Assembly: GCA_050084985.1 (NCBI GenBank)
Contig: JBITNC010000001.1
Location: 30,566,001-30,630,000 of the forward strand
Length of the DNA: 64,000 nucleotides
From: Nageia nagi
Taxonomy: Eukaryota; Pinophyta
Reading direction: 5' to 3'
Within the stretch, counting starts at the first letter, position 1, and every line of letters begins with the position of its first letter. The notes under the pieces were generated by a model. That model saw only the letters and a program-made list of their open reading frames with translations. It was not told where the DNA came from and made no database searches. This document shows positions 56,461 through 64,000 of this stretch, piece after piece. The position numbers and the translations under genes are program-made.

Positions 56461-58230
56461 AATAGCTACATCCATCCCTTCAATGGATACTATTTCAAAT
56501 GCAATGCATATGGACACAAAATTTTTGAATGTAAGTATAATATCACTCCAAGAACCTTTGTTACTAGGAATGCATTCAGCCCACTAATGGAGTATCTAGT
56601 TGAGTGTTACAACTGTCTTGAATATGGACACATTATCAGATTCTACAGAAATAATCATGGCATGAGGTTCTTTCCACCAAGACAATTTCCTTCCATAAGA
56701 TAGAATAAATAGTTTCAGAGCAGTCATCCACAAGAAGAAGAAAAGTATAATAAAAAACAAGAAGCTGAAATAAAAGTAAAACAAGTCTGGAAAGAAAAGG
56801 AGAAACTTAGAGAGGATAAAGAGTCTTTAATCGTTCAAACAGCATTAAAAGCTCAAGACAAACCATCACAATGGATATTAGACAGCGGATGCTCAAGTCA
56901 CATGACAGGTGACAAGAAGAAATTTCAAAAACTACAAGAATATGAAGGTGGGTCAGTAAGATTTGGAAATAATGATGGCACACAGATTATCGACAAAGGG
57001 ACAGTCAAAATAAATGATGGCAACATTAGATCCAAAGAGGTATTATTTGTTGTGGGACTAAAGCATAATTTGTTGAGTGTCAGTCAAATATGTGACAAAG
57101 GACATGATGTGATTTTCAAAAAGCATGGCTGTGAGATTCGAAGGGCAAATAGTGGTAGAATTGTAGTAGTTGGTACAAGAACCTATGGTAATTTATACAC
57201 CTTATCAGATATTTTAGAGGGATCATGTCTTCTAGGCCAGGAGAGTGATGATTGGCTATGGCATAAGAGATTGGGACACATCTATTTTAATAACTTGATG
57301 AACATTTGCTCAAAAAGAGCAGTAAGAGATATGCCCAGTATCAGCAAACCAACAAATGATATTTGTGATTCATGCCAAAGGGGAAAGCAAACTCGGGCAA
57401 AGTTCAAAGTGAAAGAATATCACACAAGTAGACCATTGGAAATCATACACACCGACCTATGCGGACCAATGAGAACATAAAGCGTCAATGGAGATAAGTA
57501 TTTTATTCTATTCATAGATGATTATTCAAGAATGACTTGGGTGCAATTTTTGAAACATAAATATGAAGCTTTTGAAATGTTCAAAGCATTTAAAAATCAA
57601 GTAGAAAATCAGATAGAGAGGAGAATTAAATGTCTTCGCTCAGACAGAGGAGGTGAGTTCACTTCTGATGAGTTTTTTGAGTTTTGTATACAACACAGAA
57701 TTAAAAGACAATTCTCTGTAGTAAGAACTCCATAACAAAATGGAGTAGTTGAAAGAAAAAATAGAGCAGTACAAGAAATGGCTCGAACCATGCTGATAGA
57801 GAGTAAGGTTATTGATAGGTTCTGGAAAGAAGCAGTGCATACTGCAGTGCATGTTCAAAATAGATGTATGATGTGACCACATGAGGATAGAACACCATAT
57901 GAATTATGGTTTGGAAGAAAAGCTACAGTGAGGCACTTCAAGATCTTTGGCAGTAAATGCTATATCAAGAAAATAGAAGAAAATTTAGGAAAGTTTGAGG
58001 ATAGATCTGATGAAGGTATCTTTCTTGGTTACTCTTCGAAGAGCAAAGCATACAGGTGTTACAATAAAAGGACAAAAGCAATCGTTGATAGTGCTGATGT
58101 TCGTGTTGATGAGCAAAGAGGTCTTCCCAAGAGAAATGATGTGATGATCTTCCTGCCTATCAAGATTCAATTGAAGAAGACAAAAAGAATAAAAATAAAT
58201 CTAAGCCTCCTGTACAGCAATCACAAGTAA
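56461..58230 (+). pseudogene. I: protease and integrase
   Basis: The protease active site is WILDSGCSSHMTG (Asp codon at 56881), followed by GLKHNLLSVSQICDKGHDV, a typical Copia phrase. The integrase zinc domain (WLWHKRLGH, then CDSCQRGKQ) spans about 57250-57400. The catalytic triad is present: HTDLCGP (about 57450), RSDRGGEF (about 57640) and QNGVVERKN (about 57735). YELWFGRKATVRHFKIFGSK and IFLGYSSKSKAYR close the domain. In-frame stops are at 57478 (TAA), 57733 (TAA, from CAA of the usual PQQNG) and 57874 (TGA), so the motifs are intact but the frame is not. A frameshift near 58145 changes to the frame of the reverse transcriptase. Confidence 0.9.
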
Positions 58231-59950
58231 AGAAACCAGAAGATTCAAATTCACCAAGTAACCCAAATAGTGTTTCAGAAAATGAGTCGGAAGAAGATGA
58301 AAATTCAAAAACTCCACCAAATAGATGGCACAAGGATCATCCATAAGAGCAAATCATCGGTGAGTTTCATACAGGCATCCAAACTCGCAAAGGGGTTTCA
58401 TGCACCTATTCTCTCCTATCCAATATAGAGCCTAAAAATGTCTCAGAAGCTAGCCAAGATGAAAGTTGGATGAAAGCAATGGAGGAAGAACTCACTCAAA
58501 TTGAAAAGAATGAAACATGGGAACTCATTCCTAGACCAGCCAACAAAAATGTGATTGGCATAAAGTGGATTTTTTGCAATAAGTTGAATGAAGATGGGAT
58601 AGTGGTTTGAAATAAAGCTAGACTTGTCTGCAAGGGATATGCTCAAGTTGAAGGAATTGATTTTGAAGAAACTTTTGCACCTGTTGTTAGATTAGAAGCT
58701 ATTCACATGTTTTTAGCTTTTGCAGTGTATAAAGACTTTAAAGTTTATCAAATGGATGTAAAATTAGCCTTTCTAAATGGCAAAATTAAGGAAGAAGTCT
58801 ATATTGAACAGCCAGATGGTTTCCAATTGGGAGAGAATCCTAATATGGTATGCAAACTAAAGAAGGCTTTGTATGGTTTAAAACAAGAACCTCGAGCATG
58901 GTATTCCAGACTTGATACATATCTTCAGCAGCAAGGCTTTAGAAAAGGAATGGTGGATAGCAATTTATACATTAAATTAGAAAAGGAAAATCAGCTAATT
59001 ATTGTTGTCTATGTAGTTGATATAATTTTTGGAGGAAGCAAGAAGGAGCTATGTAAAAATCTTGCTGACAACATGCAAACAGAATTTGAGATGTCTATGA
59101 TAGGTGAGCTTGCATTTTTTCTTAGCCTACAAATCAATTAGTTGAAGAGTGGCATGTTCATTTCTCAAACCAAGTATGTTAAGGAGATGCTGAAGAAGTT
59201 TACCATGGAAGACTGTAAACCTGTGAGCACCCCTATGACGATAGGCTACAAATTAAGCAAGGATGATAAAGCACCAATAGTAGATCAAACACAATACAAG
59301 TCAATGATTGGAAGTTTATTATATTTGATAGCTACTAGATTGGATATTCTTCAAGTAGTATGTATGGTTGCTCAATTTCAAGCAAATCCCAAAGAAACAC
59401 ATGTTACTGTAGTAAAGAGAATATTTAGATATCTCAAAGGCACAGTAGAATATGGTTTATGGTATCCTAGAGGAAAGGACTTTACACATATTACCTTTTT
59501 AGATGAAGATAGGCAGGATGTGTGGATGATAGGAAGAGCACCAGTGGAGGAGCATTTTATTTGGGTAATAATCTTGTTGGCTGGCACAGTAAAAAGCAAG
59601 ACTCAATATCCCTATCTACAGCAGAAGCAGAGTATATAGTAGCAACTTCTTGCTACACATAGATTCTATGGATGAAGCAAATGCTAAAAGATTTTGGTAT
59701 ACAGATTAATGAGCCCATATTAGTTCTGTGTGATAACACAAGTGCAATCAATATCTCAAAAAATCTTGTTATGCACTCATGAACAAAGCATATAGCAATC
59801 AGATATCACTTTCTAAAAGAAAGAGTGGTGCAAGGAGAAGTACAGTTGGATTTTGTTCCAACCATAGAGCAAGTAGCAGACATCTTTACAAAGCCTTTGC
59901 CCAAAGATGTCTTCGAATATCTTTGAAACAAGCTAGGAGTTGTTGTCCTT
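58231..59950 (+). pseudogene. I: reverse transcriptase and RNase H
   Basis: The Copia polymerase starts around WMKAMEEELTQIEKNETWEL (about 58468), with [40 protein letters not shown] and [20 protein letters not shown]. The active-site motif is YVVDIIFGG (59010-59035): the first Asp of YVDD has become Val, which should inactivate it. A TGA at 58608 again sits where Arg is usual. RNase H continues through 59142-59639 and, in another frame, STAEAEYIVATSCYT, LCDNTSAINISKN and QVADIFTKPLPKD to about 59940, followed by non-coding DNA and the polypurine tracts. Confidence 0.9.
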
Positions 59951-60188
59951 CCCACGCATTAGCTAGTTCTGGATGTCATATTCTCAGGGGGAGTGTTTAT
60001 TTTTTCCTTCCTATGTTGCTTCTGTGTATCTTATTTTTGTATGTATACTATTGATTTCCTAAGAATGTCATGTATGGACTAAGGGGAGTTTGTAAATGCC
60101 CTTTGTTATTGTTGACAAAGGGGGAGAGAAAAGTCCTAATGCTGGTGTCTGATCAAGTGGTGTTGCCAACAATTCCAAAGGGGGAGAT
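59951..60188 (+). promoter_or_regulatory. I: 3' untranslated stretch and polypurine tracts
   Basis: Non-coding after RNase H. ACAAAGGGGGAGAG (about 60114) and CCAAAGGGGGAGAT (60175-60188) are two polypurine tracts; the second lies immediately before the 3' LTR, the first 70 bases upstream. Paired tracts are common in Copia elements. Confidence 0.8.
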
Positions 60189-61975
60189 TGTTGAGCATGT
60201 GTGATTGTCATTGTTGTCAACATGTGGTTTTGGTAAAGATCGGGTTTCGAAGGTGATGAGGTTAGCAAGGAGAATTGAAAAGCCAGGGTTAGTAAATTAA
60301 GCATTTCAAAATGAAATGATAAAAGCTCAGTTGTGGAAAAAATTGGGTTCCAGAGAAAGTGAGTAGAGCATTCTGGAAGCATGAAGATGATGTCACAGGA
60401 AAAACGATGTTCACATTTTTGAATGAAACTAGGTTTTGGAGATGATGAGGTCAGCAAGGGGTGATTAAAAGTCTGGAGATAAAAGTTTGGAGAGAAAAGT
60501 CCAGAGATAAAAGTTTGAAGATAAAAGTCCAGAGATAAAAGTCTGGAGATAAAAGTCCAAAGATAAAAGTTCAAAGATAAAAGTCCAAAGATAAAAGTCT
60601 GGAGATAAAAGTTCGAAGATAAAAGTCCAAAGATAAAAGTCCAGAGATAAAAGTTCAAAGAGAAAAGTTTGGAGATAAAAGTCCAAAGATAAAAGTCCGG
60701 AGATAAAAGTTCGAAGATAAAAGTCTGGAGATAAAAGTCTAGAGATAAAAGTCCAGAGATAAAAGTTCAGAGATAAAAGTCTGAAGATAAAATTTTGAAG
60801 ATAAAAGTCCGAAGATAAAAGTCTGAAGATAAAAGTTTGGAGATAAAAGTCTGGAGATAAAAGTTCAGAGAGAAAAGTTCAGAGATAAAAGTCTGGAGAT
60901 AAAAGTCCAGAGATAAAAGTTCAGAGATAAAAGTTCAGAGATAAAAGTTCAAAGATAAAAGTTTGAACATCGTAGGAAGCGTTTTACTCTACTTTCAGAG
61001 TCTAGAGAAGATGACATTAGCAGTTGGTGTTGAAAAGTCTGGAAGGCCACGCAGATACCTTAGAACTTTCTTCTGGAGTCCAAAGATGATGACATCATGG
61101 TGTATACAATAAACATTCGATAAGCTAGTCAATCTCTAGGCTATAGAAAGAGACTCTAGAACTAAATAATCAGATACTATCAAATCTCTGAAATTAGTGG
61201 AGAAAGAGCTATACTTGTCTGAACAACTCTATTTGAGTAATAGGAGAGTTCATCAGTTATAGCAGTTATAGTCTCAGATAGTGAACTCTCTTAGTGCAGG
61301 AGTAGTTACAAATAAAGATTCTTTTCATTTTGTTTTTGATGACATGTAATGACAGGAACAGTTTCTTGGGGGGTTTTCTTGATGTGTAACGGTTGTAGGA
61401 ATGGATGTGTAGAGTGCATTGGAGATTAAGTGAAAACTGGCGAGTAGAGAAGTGTAGGAGAGGATGTAATAGTGTGGGTGAGGGGGTATGAGGAGTATGT
61501 GAAGTAAGCAAATGAATATGCAAATTGTATTGTGATTGATTAACTGTGTTACATTAGAGCTGTGTGCAGAGATCAAATAATGATCATTAGAGCTAGACCA
61601 TTAAGGGTCTTCTAGAACTGTATTCTTTCCTCCTTTTTGAATGATGTATCAAGTGGGTGCTTGATAGCTAGAATTGGTGTTCCAAGCAGTAGGTGCTGCT
61701 ATTTTTTAAAAGTGGTAGCTGGTGCTACCCTTCACAGTTGGTGCTGTGAATCTGTAAGCTTTCTTTAATGACTAGATTTGGATTGGAGTCCAAGTAGTCA
61801 TTTTCGAGGATGTAGCCAATCTGGTGAACCTCGTTATATCTGGTGTTGTGTGATGTAATTGGTGTGCTTGCTCAATTTTCTCTGGTTTTTAATCTATCTT
61901 TATTTAAGAAGGTTAAATTGATTAAATTTGTTTTACATTGATTCACCCCCCCCTCTCAGTGTCACTTGAAGTACA
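60189..61975 (+). repeat. 3' LTR of I
   Basis: A 1787-bp repeat matching 53421-54840. The 367-bp length difference is explained almost entirely by the minisatellite (26 extra units of 14 bp make 364). Outside the array the copies are very similar. Confidence 0.92.
60470..60968 (+). repeat. 14-bp minisatellite in the 3' LTR of I, about 35.5 units
   Basis: Same unit as at 53702-53838, about 35 complete copies. Units vary mainly at four central positions by transitions. The minus-strand open frames of 196 and 73 codons across it are artefacts of the 14-bp period (42 bases, 14 residues). Confidence 0.92.
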
Positions 61976-62160
61976 ACACTATATATAGATCCATCTTTGA
62001 AACATAGGTAGAATAAACCCTAATTTTGTCATTTTCTCTAGCTATTATCCTAAGCATCTTAAGTAAGGGAAGAAATAATAATGAAAATGGGTTCATGAAT
62101 CTTTAGAAGGGATACCTTAGATTAGTATATAGGTTTGTAAGAATATCATGTTCACTAAAA
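61976..62160 (-). other. Inner H leader
   Basis: In minus orientation the bases after the 5' LTR read TTTTAGTGAACATGATATTC, matching TTTTTATGAACCTGATATTC behind the outer H LTR (63314 onwards); this is the primer-binding region, tRNA not identified. The similarity continues through GGTATCCCTTCT and a CTTCCCTTACTT segment until element I interrupts at 61975. Confidence 0.75.
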
Positions 62161-62888
62161 TGTAGACCTCAAATTGTATAAGATATGAATATACATCATA
62201 AATAGATTCATATACAATAAGAAGAAATGGAAATGTTATGCTATATCAAATTATAATAAATATACATGAAACACATAAACCTAATATGAAGTGTATGTGC
62301 AATACTCAAAAGCAAATGATGATGAATATTGGGTGATTGGGATTAGATTCATGATGCATTAATGCTAGATCTTCATGTGCATGAATCAATTAGTCAACCA
62401 CTAAAATCTAGAACCCTTGATCTAGAAGATGCATGCCACTACCAACATAGGAGGAGCATGCTACTGACTACATAAAATATGTTGAATTATATTATGTACC
62501 AAAGATAGAAAGTCTAGAGCTCAAAGTATAACAAAATTCTCATGATAGGTGGTGTTTAGATACATTGTTATAGTCAAAAACTATATATCAGAGTTTTTAT
62601 CATATCAAAGAGTTTTGATCTATGGAGGTCAACCTATTCCATTTGTATATATAGCCTATAAGGATATAGAAATGAATGAAGGCCAACCTCTAGCAATAAT
62701 ATAAACTTTGTTATATTCAAGATAATTTAAAATATAAACCATAATAAATGATATAACATTTAATATAGTACATGGTATTGCATTGTAATATCAGCTTTAT
62801 CTTGACATATGTAATATTGCATTAAGTCATTTAAAAATTCTAAATATGATTTATTAAATAAATTATAAATCCTTTTTATGCATCTACA
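62161..62888 (-). repeat. 5' LTR of inner H
   Basis: A 728-bp LTR; on the plus strand it runs TGTAGACCTC to GCATCTACA. A TATA-like stretch (minus strand GGCTATATATAC) lies near 62655. It matches 51098-52101 apart from the extra block there. Confidence 0.85.
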
Positions 62889-63313
62889 ATATCTCTAATA
62901 GGTGGTTGTCTATCGTAATCTTCATCAAGTAACAATGTCTCTTAATGCCACCTATTATGAAAATTGGTTATACATTAAGCTCTAAAACTTTCTATCTTTT
63001 GTGCAATCCATAATTCTATATATCGAATGTTGTTAATGGTGTGCATATTAAGGATAAAGGGTTCCAATTTTTGATGGTTTAGGCTATTGGTTCATTCATG
63101 TGAAGATTTATATCGATCTCATCTCCAATCTGATCCCAATCCTCTAAAGATCAATTGATATTTATTAAAGATTGTACATATACTTCATATTAAGTGTATG
63201 TTATTCATGTATATTTATTTTATCTGATATAATGTACATATTTATCTCTTATTATGTTGTAGATCATTTTATTTATTATGTATATTCATATTTTACATAA
63301 TTTGAGGTGTACA
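62889..63313 (+). repeat. Outer H element: 5' LTR, second part
   Basis: After a copy of the target site (ATATC, 62889-62893) the outer LTR resumes in register with the H1/H2 sequence and ends GAGGTGTACA at 63313. Together with 50803-51097 it makes one LTR. Confidence 0.8.
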
Positions 63314-64000
63314 TTTTTATGAACCTGATATTCTTACACACCTAGATTTAATTCTAGGGTATCCCTTCTTCAGAGTCATGAATGCATTCATGTTATTATC
63401 TCTTCCCTTACTTGAGTTGGTTAGATTCATAAATCAAGAAAATTATAAAATTAGTGTTTATTTTGCATATATTCCAAAGTTGAACCTAAATGAAGAACAG
63501 CCTAGGGCTTCTATAAGTATAGTTCATTTTGATGAGATTAGGAGAAATATTAAGAATAACTCTAATTTACCTTTGCAAGAGCTTGATACCAATGATAGAA
63601 TGGATACTAATGAGGATAATGATACTAAATCTACAAGTTCTAGTAAAAGAATGGATATTATTGGGAACACCTCTAATAAGGTTAATATTTCCTTTACTGA
63701 TTATGATTTTGAAAATGTAAGTTTGGGAAGTAATGGTTATACTTCTAATAGTGATTGTGAAATTAAATAATTAGATAGAATTCCTAGCCATGATAAATGA
63801 ATAAAGGAATTGCTATATAATAAAGAAAAAATGGAGTATTATCTTACTAACAAATGTTGAAGAGGTTACAAATATTTTAACAAATTATGAGTTATTAGAA
63901 GCAAGTAGTGCAACTCCAAAATCCTTGAATAGTTTATTTTCTTATGAATGCATGCTCCATAAAATATATGGATTATGTTACTAAGAAAGCCACTACTAAT
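63314..64000 (+). CDS. Outer H: primer region and Gag-like ORF, continuing past the window
   Basis: Bases 63314-63340 form the primer region. An open frame of 130 codons (63378-63770) starts MNAFMLLSLPLLELV and is rich in Asn, Asp and Ser (LPLQELDTNDRMDTNEDND). After a stop at 63768-63770 the same type of sequence goes on (YYLTN, NYELLEASSATP) to the window end. It is clearly homologous to the minus-strand ORF of inner H (52715-53420), so it was a protein in the common ancestor. No known domain is recognised; Gag is inferred from its place after the LTR and leader. Whether outer H has pol cannot be seen. Confidence 0.5.

Larger units (their letters stand above)
53421..61975 (+). mobile_element. 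Element I: complete Ty1/Copia element
   Basis: An 8.56-kb element with LTRs 53421-54840 and 60189-61975, a perfect initiator-Met primer-binding site (TGGTATCAGAGC, 54846-54857), gag, protease, integrase, reverse transcriptase and RNase H in Copia order, and two GGGGGAGA polypurine tracts near 60119 and 60180. By eye the first 280 bases of the LTRs show about 19 differences, all transitions. The internal frame has only a handful of stops, several explained by CGA to TGA or CAA to TAA. It interrupts inner H, whose sequence continues on both sides. A clean target duplication was not found. It is probably the youngest full element in the window but is not coding-competent. Confidence 0.92.
51098..62888 (-). 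mobile_element. Inner H element, non-autonomous, containing Copia element I
   Basis: A minus-strand element with LTRs 51098-52101 (3') and 62161-62888 (5'), polypurine tract (minus strand AAAAAAGGGTAAAAA) directly before the 3' LTR, and a short internal region of about 1.5 kb once element I is removed. The only coding trace is a Gag-like ORF shared with outer H. Flanks AGATC (51093-51097) and ATATC (62889-62893) differ by one base and fit a 5-bp target duplication inside the outer H LTR. LTR termini TGTAGATGC...GGTCTACA resemble those of A and B2. Lacking protease and pol, it would be a dependent element. Confidence 0.82.

Noticed and set aside
60068-60686. Minus-strand ORFs of 196 and 73 codons with a repeated FYLxTFIFxLLS pattern
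   Set aside because: They run antisense through the 14-bp minisatellite; three units equal 14 codons, so any frame without a stop in the unit stays open. The other LTR with fewer units does not keep them.
60470-60968. CRISPR-like regular array
   Set aside because: Units are 14 bp, directly adjacent and without unique spacers; it is a minisatellite in a plant LTR.
53416-61980. Target-site duplication of element I
   Set aside because: TTATA on the left and ACACT on the right do not match; shifting the ends by a few bases does not give a convincing pair, so none is reported.
1-64000. tRNA, rRNA, bacterial-type operons or ribosome-binding sites
   Set aside because: No tRNA arms or rRNA stretches were seen, and the sequence is plant nuclear repeat DNA, so prokaryotic signals are not expected.

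Overview
The window looks like intergenic DNA from a large-genome seed plant, quite possibly a gymnosperm. It is AT-rich, has no recognisable host gene or structural RNA, and is almost entirely old LTR retrotransposons inserted into one another. Most coding remnants carry many C-to-T and G-to-A changes, as expected of long-term cytosine methylation and deamination. The species cannot be named from the sequence. All homologies and boundaries below were read by eye; nothing was aligned or searched by computer.

1-20.9 kb. Element A (1-12931, +) is a nearly complete 12.9-kb LTR element of the Tat/Ogre type (Ty3/Gypsy). It has an extra upstream ORF, gag and a protease, but no reverse transcriptase, RNase H or integrase. 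Instead it has about 5.4 kb of non-coding 3' sequence built of diverged repeat modules, plus a nested solo LTR (8566-9443) with a perfect 5-bp target duplication. A sits in the pol of B1, a decayed minus-strand Tat element (12932-16100). B1 abuts B2, a plus-strand Tat pol and 3' LTR (16100-20896), head to head.

20.9-50.8 kb. C is a plus-strand Tat gag-pol relic (20897-26640) followed by a lone Copia-type LTR. D is a minus-strand relative of A split in two (28.6-30.5 and 39.8-41.3 kb) by a plus-strand plant-mobile-domain (PMD) gene. That PMD gene is itself split by E, a 6-kb minus-strand chromovirus (32583-38583). Then follow an unrecognised coding remnant (41.7-42.9 kb), a second PMD pseudogene on the minus strand (43.5-45.3 kb), a repeat-rich stretch, and F, a plus-strand Tat RNase H/integrase relic (48.3-50.0 kb).

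50.8-64 kb. The outer H element (+) begins at 50803. A minus-strand copy of the same family (inner H, 51098-62888) has inserted into its 5' LTR, leaving a near-perfect 5-bp duplication. Inner H in turn contains I, a complete 8.56-kb Copia element (53421-61975), which is probably the youngest full element here. Its two LTRs differ in length because a 14-bp minisatellite has about 9.5 units in one and 35.5 in the other. Insertion order reads directly as outer H, inner H, I; D, PMD1, E; and B1, A, solo LTR.

The most unusual signals are: (i) a hairpin/pseudoknot-like motif repeated in the 3' zone of A and D, with base changes that preserve pairing; (ii) a CpG-rich palindromic module, CGCCGGCG and its decay products, in several otherwise unrelated elements; (iii) the pol-less gag-pro architecture of A; (iv) the expanding 14-bp LTR array of I.
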